Shown here piece after piece: positions 47,481-58,940 of a stretch of 64,000 nt of DNA. The stretch is from Allantophomopsis cytisporea (lineage: Eukaryota > Ascomycota > Leotiomycetes > Phacidiales > Phacidiaceae). The position numbers and the translations under genes are program-made. Position 1 is the first letter of the stretch. Every line of letters begins with the position of its first letter. The notes under the pieces are model-generated. The model searched no databases. It saw only the letters and a list, made by a program, of their open reading frames with translations, and was not told the origin of the DNA. The stretch covers positions 1,302,001 through 1,366,000 of the forward strand of contig CP103020.1 of assembly GCA_024752435.1 (NCBI GenBank), read 5' to 3'.

Positions 47481-50400
47481 CGGTGAGTGTGTATATATGA
47501 TTTTGGCACGAAGGCTATGTGGCATGATTTATTGGTTGTGTTTAATATTCGGGTATATGTGGGCATATGAAAAGTTATTAGACGTTTCGTTGCCTTGAAA
47601 ATTTCCAACATACTTATCATATATGCATATAATACTCACTTTATAATCTTCTTGATGCTTTTCAGGTTTCGCTCTTCTGAATGTCTGTTTACTAGGTGAC
47701 TATCAAGTGCGGAGGGTCAAAGTCCAGATGGTCCGGGCCGGTGGAGAAGCACTACGGTGTTACTTTAACCTTTTCAGAACTCAGTTAGACTTACACTAGA
47801 CCTTGGTCCCACAGGATTGTATGTCCACTCATTTGGATCATCATCGAATCCATAGGTTGAGACGTTACCCCATGATATTGCACATTCTCGTGTTTATCAG
47901 CACGGGGACACTTGCATTGATCCTAAACAAAAGAAAACCTTAAGCTGTTACGGATAAGGAGCCAAACTATCGACCAGGATCTTAAGTATACATTGGCTGA
48001 TCTTTGTATTAGCAAAGAAAGACCATATATACTTTACAAAAGTACATTCGGCACGTGGAGACCATGTTGAGGTGGAAAAATATACTTCTGTATGAAGGGC
48101 CATCCCTATGCATGACTTTCAACTAGGTCACACCCGTCTTTCAGTTATATTTGATGCTAGAGGATAAGGGTTTTGGAAATTGGTTCATATAGTGGCTACA
48201 GTATTCTCATACATACAAGCGGATATATTGTAAAATTGGTCGTTCATCTTCAAGAGACATGGCGAATCTGGATCCTCTCTGTCCTTCACATAATCACTTG
48301 CTCTATTCACTAGAAAAACAAATTTATATGCAGTCTATAACAAAAAAACAAGAACCTATAAAGATGTCGACTCGGAAACAATGGATCGATCAATATGACT
48401 CGTGAGTGGTCAGCTTGATTGGATGACATGTCGCTGTACTTCATGTATCGATTATATGCATGCAGTAGGCGATGAATGATATATCACAAATTATGAAAGA
48501 CAAAACCAAAACTTTCGTATTTATCTCGGAGAACACCCGTTGTTTGACAAGCACCGTCCTACCATGAATACACTCCAGTGTATGACCCCGGAGCACAACA
48601 GAGGCAAGTCAAGGCGAAAAGAAAGAGGTAAAAAACTTAACCTGATGTCTCACGACCCGCCTCCCGAAAAAGAAAAACGTGTGACTGAGTACAACATCTC
48701 AGATTCTGCTTCAGTTATATTACTCCGTAGGGAGTAGCGCGATGGATTTACCCTTCGCTGGACCTTCTACTTCGTACCTTTCCCCACTTGCATCTCGCGC
48801 CTGAGTCAAACGATACGATATGGCCACGTGAAGCAATCTCGCAACTCACACATCAGGAGAAGGGGACTCCATACCAAGCAAAGTGAAAATGACGCAGGAC
48901 AGGGCCGATAGAGAAGAAAAGATGAGGCAGGAGGTGGAACGAAGAAACTCGGTTCCAGAATTGTAAATTTGGGATATATGGAGCAGGTAATCTGTAAAAT
49001 AACAAGCCCCCCAATCTTGTTAGACGTGCCGTTCCAACGTTTGATAAACCCGTCTCAGAGCCATCATAAGTACTATCATGTCTATCGGGTATTGCCAGCC
49101 AGTCGCTCAAAATACTCTCCACAACCCCCAACTTCTCTCCGCCAAGGCAGTGTCGTCGATCGTCACGGTATCACCAGTTATGCTGTACGCTGAGTCTGAG
49201 CCCGTACATTGGCATCTATCCTAGAATCCTATCTACCGCAAAGTATCGAGCGCTCTGGACAGTGCAGATCGACAGGCTTTCCCACACGGCAATTCGACCC
49301 GGCGGGAAAGGCGAAGGGCGAGACAACGACAGCCATAGAGGACAGAACAGGTCCCCTGTCGACGCGGCTCATTGCCAAGCAGGAAGAAAAACGTGTTTGA
49401 GAGGGTAAGAGCCGACCATACGATGAAATCACGGAGTTCCCTGAAGCTAGCCGATCTGCTAATTAGGTACTATTGATATAACGACAAGCAAGCAGCTCAG
49501 CAGAATCATAGTCCATGTCTTTCCTTACTTTCCTTGAGCCAAAACCGCATGAACGGAACAGCGTCTTGTACGTTACCATAAGGTAAGTTGGATGTCGTAG
49601 CACTGCACTACTTGTCGTAAGCGCCTTGCAAGGCAGGCGAGGGCGAGGCGAGGCGAACGGAGTCGTTGCCTATGGGAAACTAGCAGGGTGAGAGCGAATA
49701 GACTGGCATGACCGGCTGCGGTGTGAAGATTTCTCAGTGAACAGTGCTGCCCCTATTGTTCGTTGCCGGAACGGTTGAGGCTTCGCTGGTCGACGTCAGA
49801 GTTCAGCAACGGGGGTGCATGTAGTGAGTGTACTTAGAGCCGAATGGGAGAATGTCATAGTGTATCAGAGAGTATTTCAAGTCCGTATGTACTCCGTGGA
49901 TTCAATGAAATCAGGATTGTATGATGCATGTATATCTATGTATGGGTCCTTGCAAGGACGCTCTACTCCATACTGATGCCATTCTGAGTATCACAATGTC
50001 CATACGGCGTACTACGTCGTACCTCAAACCCTTACTTGCCCTTCATTTCTCCGTCACGTGACGTACAATATCCTCGGAAGTGTCATGTACATCCTCATAT
50101 CTGATTAGATTTCGCAGCGGGCGGCCGGATAGGCTAGAATATCCGTTACGAATTTCTATGATATGATAGTGGTGTTGAGTGCGGGATGGTTATCAATCAT
50201 ATCTGATGCGGATAGCCACCCGAACTCATGTGCATCTCCAAACTTTCCCAAAGAAAAGTCAAAATATTCAAACTGCTCTTCGACACCCAAGAGAAAGTGC
50301 TCTATGGGTTCAAAAGTCTACTCTAGTTTCAATAGCACAACTTTCCACTTGCTCCGGCACAAAACAAACAAGTCCAGAGCCGGAGCCGGAGAAGAAACAC

Positions 50401-51049
50401 AAGTCCCAAGATGTGTAACAGAGAGCAAATCATTCAACCTACGTCCAGTCTGTCCTGACTCGAGTAACGTAAGCGGGCGGCACTCTGATCAAAGTTCAGA
50501 GCCATACATATCCTGAGCCCCACGGTGTACGAAAGCACGGAGCAAATACCACATGTGAACCATGAGAGTGGGTGGATCGGGACAAAATAGAAAACAGATC
50601 ATCAAAAACACGCCTTGGACTTTTATAGACGGGGAACGAAATCGATGTCGTTTTGGAGCGACGTACTCGGCCGAGAGAACTCCAAGACATGTCCTTTCCT
50701 TCCCCAAATATCATGTCGGGTGGGAAAAGAGACAGGAAACGGGGATATATCAGAGGAAGTTTTGCAAGGTGAATTGGGCGAGTTGCTCAAAATACCTTGG
50801 ACGAGTGAGTGATGGGGAAGGAAGATGAAATTGACTTTCCAGCGCTCAAGCATTTTATGCATGAATCTGAACGACCATCCACCAGCATGTAGGCTGTCAC
50901 ATTGCAGACCGTCACAGAGGCACCCAAAGGCTCATAGCGACCACAAATGATGTTCATGTATTCTGTTCATATCATTCACATGACCTGTTATAACATGCGT
51001 GTCGCAATTGCATATCAATATACGCACATACTCACATACATACACAGTA

Positions 51050-51064
51050 CATACATACATACAT
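51050..51064. repeat. (ACAT)n microsatellite
   Basis: Short run of ACAT units following imperfect copies from about 51020. It lies in the long interval downstream of RAS2. Confidence 0.7.
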
Positions 51065-52785
51065 CCCAAACTCGACTCTCAAACCCCCACACCTCAGCCC
51101 AAAAGCGCAGCCGCAAACCTCCAAGATCAGTATCAATACGTAAGGACACCATCCTCCTCCTCCACAGCATCATAACAGCCGTAGGCCGCTGTCACACTCA
51201 CCCCACGACCTCAGCCTACCTTCCCCAAAAGCACACTGGGCCAGCAGGACCCCCACGACGACAAAGGAAGCATCAGAACCCTTCCAGAAGCCCAGCAGCC
51301 CAGAAAAGGCCGTCGGGAAAAGGTAAAACCCCCCTTCCTTCAAGCCCCCAAGCCCCCAAGCACTACCTTCCCAGGGCCCTTTTCTTCAGGGCCTTTTTTT
51401 GGACGAGCGAAAGGGAAGGGGAGGGCGGGCGGGCGGGTTGGCCCTTTTGGCTCGCAGAGAAGCCATGTCGAGATCTCAGACCTCAATTACCCAAAACCAG
51501 ACCCCGTCGGGCTTTGGAGCAGTGACAAGCTGCTCACTCACTCCAAGACCGGGGAGGAGAGCGTGCTAGTTAAGGGGCAAACGTGGTTTTGGACCCGAGC
51601 GGCAAGCCAGAGCATTTTGCGCAAGGGAAGAAGAGAGAGAAAAAAAAAATGTCTGAGACAAATGGTAAGTAGCTCAGATGCGCGGTCTATCTAATTGCAG
51701 TATGTATTCAGATTCTAGGTGAGGTTTTTTTTTGGGCTTGGTAGGCTTCGTTCGGTACTCCGGGAAAGAACGAGCTGCCAATGATTTCTAAATTGATAGG
51801 TTAGTGGAGGAGAAATTAGAGAGAGGGTTAGGATCATGGGTGGAAAAAAAGGGAATTGGGAGAGTGGAAGATCTCGAGAAACATGTGGTGATGGGAAATT
51901 TTGGGGGGCCGGGGTTGGCATTTTGTGCCTTGGAGCCGGGGAGACAACGAGCATGAAAAGGTAGATGGATGGAACAAGGGTCGGACCGAACGTAGCGAGT
52001 GGAAGGAGGAACGGAGTTTATGCGGATTATAGAGCCGGAATAAAGTAAAGGTCCGTGATTGATGACCGGAAAGCAGTTGATGAAACGGGTACAGAATGAT
52101 ATCCAGCGGTAATGAAAGTAAAAGACTAAAGCAGAAAGGGAGACAGAAAGTGAAAAGGAAAAGGGTGACAAAAGGTTAGCTGAACGAGCAACGAATCACT
52201 TGCGGGAAGGATGGATGGAAAGGAAGATTAGATGTTTTTTTTATTTTAAATGTATTGATATTCTTTTTTTTTCTTTTGTCTGGATGTCCTCTTCAACCCA
52301 GTTACCTGCCGTGCCCAATTGGGCACTCCAGGTGATAAACACACAATCGACACAACATAGCCAGGACCTCTCATTCCAGAATGGGGTCGCGTCAAGTCTC
52401 CAACTCGCGACTACATCAATGATTCCAACACTGTTCCCTCCTTGGAATTTCCTATCCTGCTCCATCATTATCGAAAGGAAAAGGAAAATCTCACAGAAGA
52501 AGAAAATGGTAACTAAAATATAGACGATTGAAGAGGAGGAACAGCAGAAGGAAAAGAGAAAAAAGAAAAAGGAAAGCATGGAAAATGGGTGGTTGCCTCG
52601 ATAGTCTCATCTGGGGGAAAACGGTTCAACACATGCTCAAAACGTAGGGAAATGCCAAGGAAAAAGGACGTGAAACATCAAAACAGGAACTGTCCATCTT
52701 TCTCTTTCTTTGATCTCGAGAAATGAGCAAAAAGTTCAAATATAGCCGTGAGCAGTAGAAAAAAAGTAGAAGTTTAAGATGCCAG

Positions 52786-52808
52786 AAGAAGAAGAAGAAG
52801 AAGAAAAA
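52786..52808. repeat. (AAG)n purine tract
   Basis: Imperfect AAG units followed by an A run, part of a longer purine-rich stretch on the plus strand in 51.6-53.1 kb. Confidence 0.7.
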
Positions 52809-53348
52809 AACGTTTGAGCTGTATCCATCTGCCCCCCACCGACGCCAAATAAACACCAGCTCGCTTTGTTAGAAGGAAAGGAAGTGGTCCCCTTTCAGAC
52901 ACTGTTGACAATCATTCGCCCGGAAGAAAGGTACCCAAAAGAAATACCTCAGCCGTTTCGAACAATGTGTGGCAACTTGAAGGGCCCGGAAGGAGGATTC
53001 AGGAGAAAATAAAAGTGAAATTCGAAGTTTTGACGCCAGAACTGATAAAGATCCTTCTTTGACATATCTTTTATTTTTTTTGGTACTCCGATTCGCCATC
53101 AAAATATCAAGATTTCAGCGCCGAGGGAAGAAGAGAACTGGAAGGTCGAGGAGAGGTTTCTAGGTCAGGGATCGTGAACGGTCGAGCTTGAGAGACGGGG
53201 TTGGAGGAAGGGTTTTGTGCGGGTTGCTTTATAAGTAGGATTTGTCGCTAGCCAAAGGAGTGTCATTATAGTCGTGCAATCGCTCACGCAGAGCTTCGTC
53301 GTATCCAGTCCGAGGACCTTAACTTGAGGTTTGATATAAATGGGCCGC

Positions 53349-54209
53349 TCATAAGATGACGCATTTGCCGCGACTCTTCTTCTCTCGGTATCGTCGATCT
53401 GGATCTCTTCCGCTTCCGCTATCGCCGGAACTTCCGATGCCTGTACCCCTCCGATCGGGCGTTGCGCGTGCGCTCTGTTGTCTTTGGCGGCGCAAGGCAC
53501 GCACGACATCATAAAATGCCTTCTCAACGTTGATGCAGTTCTTGGCTGATGCCTCGACAAACTCGCATCCCAATTCCCGTGCTAACGCATGTCCTTCTTG
53601 TGTCGAGACCTCGCGTTCAGTAACCCTGTCACTCTTGTTGCCTACTAACATAATTGGTACTGCACCTGCCGGAGCCGCTTTCGCAATGGGTGATCCGATG
53701 TATGTCGAAGGTGAGGACTGCGTAGATTCCTTCACTCGCTGTATTTGGTGGTGAAATCTTTGAATTCGTGTGAACGATGACCTCGACGATATGCTGTAGA
53801 CGAGTACGAAGCCTTCGCCGTCTCTTATCCATTGATCTCTGAGGGCCGTGTATTCTTCTTGTCCTGCTGTATCGAGAACCTCCAACATACAAGATTGCCC
53901 ATCGATTACCACTTGTTTTCGATAGGAGTCCTCGATAGTCGGATCATAGCTGCGAGAGAAGTTAGGACGATAACGGTTCCTCAGGAAGCTAGTATACCCA
54001 CGATTCTACAAAATGCGCCAAACACAGTTGGATTGTAAGGGCCGTTTTTCCTACACTGTTTTGGGGTCAGGAGCTGTTTTCTGGGGGGGGGGGGTGTTTT
54101 TTTCTCCCTTCATTTTTCCGTCGTAGGGGGATAATCAGTGAAGAGGATGTATTACGTACCCTCCATCTCCTAGGACCACCAGCTTGTACAGCGTCATTTT
54201 GCCTGCCAT
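53349..54209 (-). CDS. RAS2: Small GTPase, RAS2 type
   Basis: Model complement(join(53349..53949,54002..54055,54160..54209)), 234 residues; introns of 52 and 104 bp, both in frame. P-loop GDGGVGKTA begins at about residue 14, the effector region is YDPTIEDSY, switch II is DTAGQEEYTALRDQW, G4 is NKSD and G5 EASAK. The insert SSPSTYIGSPIAKAAPAGA before NKSD and the Arg/Gln-rich hypervariable tail are typical of filamentous-fungal RAS2. It ends in the CaaX box CVIL, whose Leu favours geranylgeranylation, with a basic patch (RRYREKKSRGK) in front. Orthologues control cAMP and MAPK signalling, growth and infection-related development at the plasma membrane. The start MAGKMTLYKL is the conserved one. 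Intron 1 carries a 12-G tract on the plus strand (C12 in the transcript). Confidence 0.93.
54083..54094. repeat. G12 homopolymer in RAS2 intron 1
   Basis: Twelve consecutive G on the plus strand (C in the RAS2 transcript), close to a T7 run, about 30 bp upstream of the intron acceptor in the sense direction. Such tracts vary in length between strains. Confidence 0.85.
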
Positions 54210-54695
54210 GCTGCCGGTTTCTGATGCGAATATCGAGAAGACTTCGGCCAGAAGAGTTGTTCAGGGTGCGTTTTTGGTGTTGAGGAGGTATCGTGGGGTG
54301 GAAGCTTTGCGAGATTTCAGATAGAGCAAGGCACCGTGCGCTACAAACACGATAGTGAGTGGTGAGTAGTGATCGACTGGGGATGGCTTTTGAGGAACGT
54401 CGATGATGTTTTAATTGAAGAATTATGACAGAAAATTGTAAAATCTGATCGGACGTCTCTGGGTACTTCTAGGAGTGATATGGGAGAATGCAGTAAACAA
54501 GTCGAATTGTTTTGCGTGGGGAGAATTGAGGGACAAGAGGATCGCTGTGGCCCAAGCTTGTTGCGTCTCCACCTCTCAGTTTAGTCGTAGTGTGTGTGGT
54601 GGTTAGGTAGGGTATCTGGGCGTTGGGCCTTGTTGTTGGCTATGGCTATGGCTATGGGATGGAGGGGAGGGGGGTGGAGGGGGGAGAGGGAGAGG

Positions 54696-54743
54696 AGGAG
54701 AGTAGGAGAGTAGGAGAGTAGGAGAGTAGGAGAGTAGGAGAGT
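54696..54743. repeat. (AGGAGAGT)6 minisatellite
   Basis: Six perfect 8-bp units, flanked on the left by G-rich DNA (54660-54695) and on the right by three GAGTC units (54752-54770). It lies about 490 bp upstream of the RAS2 start codon. Confidence 0.9.
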
Positions 54744-54862
54744 AGTAGAGTGAGTCGAGTCGAGTCGAGTAGAGTAGAAGAGGTGAGAGAGAGAATGAGT
54801 GAGTGAGGGTAATAAAGTGGAAGTGTGATTGTGAGAGTGTGTGCGTATGTTTGTATGTATGT

Positions 54863-54866
54863 TATG

Positions 54867-54897
<31 letters not shown>

Positions 54898-54926
54898 GAG
54901 TGAGAGTGAGAGTGAGAGTGAGAGTA
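54863..54926. repeat. (TATG)n followed by (GAGAGT)n
   Basis: About eight perfect TATG units (54863-54896) join directly to about four GAGAGT units (54899-54926). Confidence 0.85.
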
Positions 54927-55058
54927 GTGAGCGTCTCCGTCTGTCTAGGTACGTACTGTGGTGCGTGGGTGCTTTGACTTGGGTGTGTGAATGTATGGTA
55001 GGTAGGTAGTAAGTAGTATGTACGGGAGTGAGTGAGTGAGTGTATGTAAGAGTGAGTG

Positions 55059-55125
55059 GTGTGTGTGTGTGTGTGTGTGTGCGTGCGTGTGTGTGTGTGT
55101 GTGTGCGTATGTGTGTGTGTGCGTT
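55059..55125. repeat. (GT)n tract with CG interruptions
   Basis: About 30 GT units with some GC replacements; further GTCT and TATG units follow to about 55205. Alternating purine-pyrimidine DNA of this length can adopt Z-form; whether it does is inference. Confidence 0.85.
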
Positions 55126-55442
55126 GTAGTATGTGTGTGTATGAGTGTATGAGTGCGTGTGTGTGTCTGTCTGTCTGTCTGTATGTATGTATGTGTGTAT
55201 GTGTGTCGCTCTATGGGCCTATTCTTTTGCTGGGTACCTTTTGCTGGGTACTTTTGCTGGGTATGTGGCACGTCGCTTGTTCCTGTGGGCGTAGTACGAA
55301 GAGAAAGTGTCTGAGAGGTCTATTCGGAACTTTGGGACATCTTAGTGACCACCTAGGGACACCACCAGGAGAAAGGACTGGGAATCTGTCGGGGAAGAGT
55401 CTGGCCTGGCACCTCGAGCAGAACTGGGAAGATGGAGAGGAC

Positions 55443-55479
55443 TGGGAGTCTGGGAAGTCTGGGAAGTCTGGGAGGTCTT
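55443..55479. repeat. 9-bp TGGGAAGTC-type tandem repeat
   Basis: Imperfect copies of TGGGAAGTC, with related TGGGAGTC copies before and after. Confidence 0.7.
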
Positions 55480-55590
55480 GGAGTCTGTGATTGAGTCTGT
55501 GAGTCTGGCTGGGTTTAATGTTTTTCGTGTATCTAGAGTACCCGGGAGTCTAGATAGGTAAGGTAAGAAATGGCAAGGTAGAGAGGAAAG

Positions 55591-55619
55591 AATGGTAAGG
55601 TAAGGTAAGGTAGGTAGGT
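55591..55619. repeat. (GGTAA)n repeat
   Basis: Several GGTAA units passing into GGTA units. A similar short GGTAA run recurs near 58011-58020. Confidence 0.7.
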
Positions 55620-56191
55620 GGGCACGGTGGGTAAGTAAGTGTCAGTGGTACCTAGGCAAGTATGTATTATGTGAGTATGAATATGAGTATGAATATGAGT
55701 GTGAATGAGTATGAGTGCCGAGTCAAGGTATGTACGTATCGAATTATCAACCCTACTGTAATTATCATCGACTGAGGTAATGTACAAGTATGAATGAATA
55801 GTATGAGTACTCCACTCCATAGATGGAGATGGAGATGGATGGATATGAATGGGTACACAGCAAGTACATACGTGGAGGAGGAATGAGGCGAATGGCTAGA
55901 AATTGCAACAGGCAAAGACGAGGCAGACAATAATAATAGACAACGACCAACAGACACAATCACACACACATTCAACCCCAGGAGAAAAGGATTGGCCTTC
56001 TCCTCGTCTACATTGGTTGCATTGGTTTATTTGTGGTTTAAGGTGTATTCTACATTTAGATGATGAAGATGATGGTTGATTAGAGATGGCTTGGGATCTT
56101 CTACAGAGCGATTTATGCATTTGCCTGGGTGTATTCCGAATGCTTGCGCCAATGCATTGAGCTTGTCCTCGCACTTGCACTTGATTACACT

Positions 56192-56217
56192 TACCTACCT
56201 ACCTACCTACCTACCTA
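56192..56217. repeat. (TACC)n microsatellite
   Basis: Six and a half TACC units. Confidence 0.85.
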
Positions 56218-57072
56218 TCTACCAACAGGTACGCACCGACGGACGGGGCTTGGAGCTGCCCTTTTCCCAGGACCAGCTGTCTACTAGATCCTAGCCTGTA
56301 GGCTGTGAACTTGTGGATTTAGGGTGATGCTTATCACCATATATGGAGTCATTCGAGCATGGAAGAGATGCTATTGATGGAGGATCGAGAGATGAGCGTG
56401 AGTGACGATGATGGGCTATGCTGAAGTGCGGATGTACGTGCGGCAAACTGATGCTGAATCTGATGTCGGTACAGTGGCAAAGACAGATGCGCAGTAATAC
56501 GGAGCAATCTGGAAGGAAGCCTGGCACGTCAAGGTGAAATGGCACGATTTGAGATGGGTACAGTATAGAGGGAGTATTAGTATGGTAAGAATTGTGTACA
56601 AATATGGATTCTGGATTGCTTGCCGCAAGTGGATTGATCGTTGACACACTTCAACAAGGTGAGAGAGTAGGTCAGTCAGGTCCAGGTAGGTGTATGTATG
56701 TGTATGTACGAGCCTCATTGAACTTTGACAACAGTGCTCTTCCTACCCGAGTCTTAGCCGTAGGTCGATCTCATCTCGAGTCAACTTAAGTTTCCTGATC
56801 AAAAGAACGCCAATAGCGCTGTGCGGTGCGGTGCTGTGCTGTGCTATGCTACTCAAGTCACAAGCAAGCCAGCCAGCAAGCCGTGCTTCGTGGTCATTCA
56901 AGATCAGCCGATAGATACAAAGAAGCAGTTGGAATTGGCGGAGGGGGGCCAAAGAGAATGGGAGAGAAGAGGATAAAAGAGACAAAGGACCAAAATGCTT
57001 AGGTTGGGCAAGAATATAAACAACATTGTTTGACAAATAGCTAGAGAAGAGATGTGCAAAAAGAACAAATCC

Positions 57073-57101
57073 ACATCCATACATCCATACATCCATACAT
57101 A
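57073..57101. repeat. (CATCCATA)n microsatellite
   Basis: About three and a half 8-bp units. A related CATC/CATA run is found at 58305-58350. Confidence 0.75.
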
Positions 57102-58910
57102 CAGCGCCGACAGCGTAGAACTGAACTTTGAGCATAGAAGAGGGGGAAGCTATTGGAGATTGTGCTTAGTTTATTCGTTATCGTATGGAGGGGTACAAAG
57201 GCACACAAGGGCACAAGAGCACCAGAGCACAAATAACGGGACGAAATCACGACTCGATTCTGGTCTGGGACGGTGAGTATGGATAGAGGAGGAGAGGTCA
57301 AAAGGAGCAAAGGAGGTTTTAGCTGACGGGGAATTGTCAATGAAGATCTCCAACGTCGTCTCTTCCCATCGATGGTCATCGTCTCCGAAGGAGATTTCTT
57401 CGAGGAAGATCCGTACCCGATAGTATGGTTTGTCTACTTTTACATTGCTACCGTGTTTACCCTCAACCTAGGTAGCTAGCTACCTCATGGATGTACATTA
57501 TGTTATGTAGTAAGGTGGTATGCACATTAAATATGAATCGAAAATACCTACTACCTTTTACTCTACTACGTAGGAGTATGTATTATGTAGGCCTTCCGCA
57601 GCTACTGAAAGCATTCATGCCACTACTTCTACACCGTAGCAAGACAAGTGTCCTGCTTGTCCACAGTCGGGCTGCTATTCTACTGCATGACACCTCTTCG
57701 CCTGGGGTGAGATGGCTGAAGCTTCGACGCTTTTGTCCAAGATGGGAATTTCCCCTTCTTCATGTCTTTAATTGCCCATCTATCCCCCACATCACCAAAT
57801 GAAGGGAAAAAGAAAGAGAGAGGAGAAGAGAGAGGAAGGGAAAAAGCTCAACGAAGATGGAGTAAGGGCACATGAGTTTTGACTTGGCATTCATTCATCA
57901 ATTGGGTGCCGGTTGGATACGCTTGGAAAGGCACCAGGACCACGACCTCGATCATGACCGTAAAAGATCCTGGGATGCACATCACCGGTTTGGGGGCTGT
58001 TGAGGCAAGGTAAGGTAAGGCGATGGATGCTGGAACGGCGACCGCAAGTAGAGTTTAGAACTTGGTAGAGTAGAGGGGTGCAATCATATACAGCACTTGG
58101 TAGTCGGAAGCGCCAGACTAGTATGTCCAAATGCATCTTGCCCCATCAACTTCGCACATACTGACAGTAGCATGTCGAGATTTCAATGGCATTACTTCAG
58201 GATTACCGAGTACGGAGAGTACGTACATACATATGACACTTATGATAAAGTATCCAGGGAATTCTGACTTGCGTCAATGCTAGTACCTGGTACGTACATA
58301 TATACATCCATCCATCCATCCATACATATACATGAATACATACATATCTTAGACTGACTACTTTCCTCACTTGCTGATGTTGGTTACATGGCCGTACAAT
58401 AATAATAATAATAGTCTAAATTATGCTGGTAAACGTAAACTTTCCAATCGCCATGGTTGACCCGAGGAAAGGATATGAGGCACCTTATCTATTCCAGTAT
58501 GTATGTTGTATGTATGTATCATGCAATCACTCGCTGACAAGCCCGAGTTCAACATCCGAATTTGGGATGAAGAGTAATACAGTAGCAGCAATTGGCAACA
58601 TCGAACACGTTGAAAGCACATCCGAGGAGCCATGCAAAAGCAAGACGGCATGGAGGCTAGAGAGGTGTTTGAACGAACGACGGGAAGGAGAAACACTTTT
58701 GTATTTCCAGTGAGGACGAGAACGCTGAAGGCGTCAAAGCCCACAAAGCCGCGAAGCCGCCACCATAACGACCGTCTAGAACGAGGCGATATAAGAATCT
58801 AGAGCCTGGTAACGAGTAAGTTACAAATGTTAGGAAGCAACATTTGACACCTATGATTCAGAAACAGCCAACTTGAAGCGGGGACTAGAGCAAGCAGCTT
58901 ACTCCATAGG

Positions 58911-58940
58911 AATGAGGATGAGAATGAGGATGAGAATGAG
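58911..58940. repeat. 12-bp AATGAGGATGAG tandem repeat
   Basis: Two and a half copies of a 12-bp purine-rich unit. Confidence 0.75.

Larger units (their letters stand above)
47481..53348. other. 5.9 kb convergent interval without a convincing gene
   Basis: Lies between the stops of the membrane protein (+) and RAS2 (-). The 47.5-49 kb part is AT-rich; 49-51 kb is mixed with short ORFs; 51.6-53.1 kb has a strong purine bias on the plus strand (runs such as gaaaaaaaaaa and agaagaagaag). The frame at 50947-51525 (192 codons) is low-complexity Pro/Arg/Thr and runs through an ACAT repeat, so it is not called. No RNA gene or transposon was recognised. Long 3' UTRs or non-coding transcripts are possible. 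Confidence 0.5.

Noticed and set aside
50947..51525. 192-codon frame
   Set aside because: Runs through an ACAT microsatellite and Pro/Lys-rich simple sequence; no protein features.
54945..55490. Long frames on both strands made of Val/Cys or Thr/His runs
   Set aside because: Direct translation of the (GT)n and related microsatellites.
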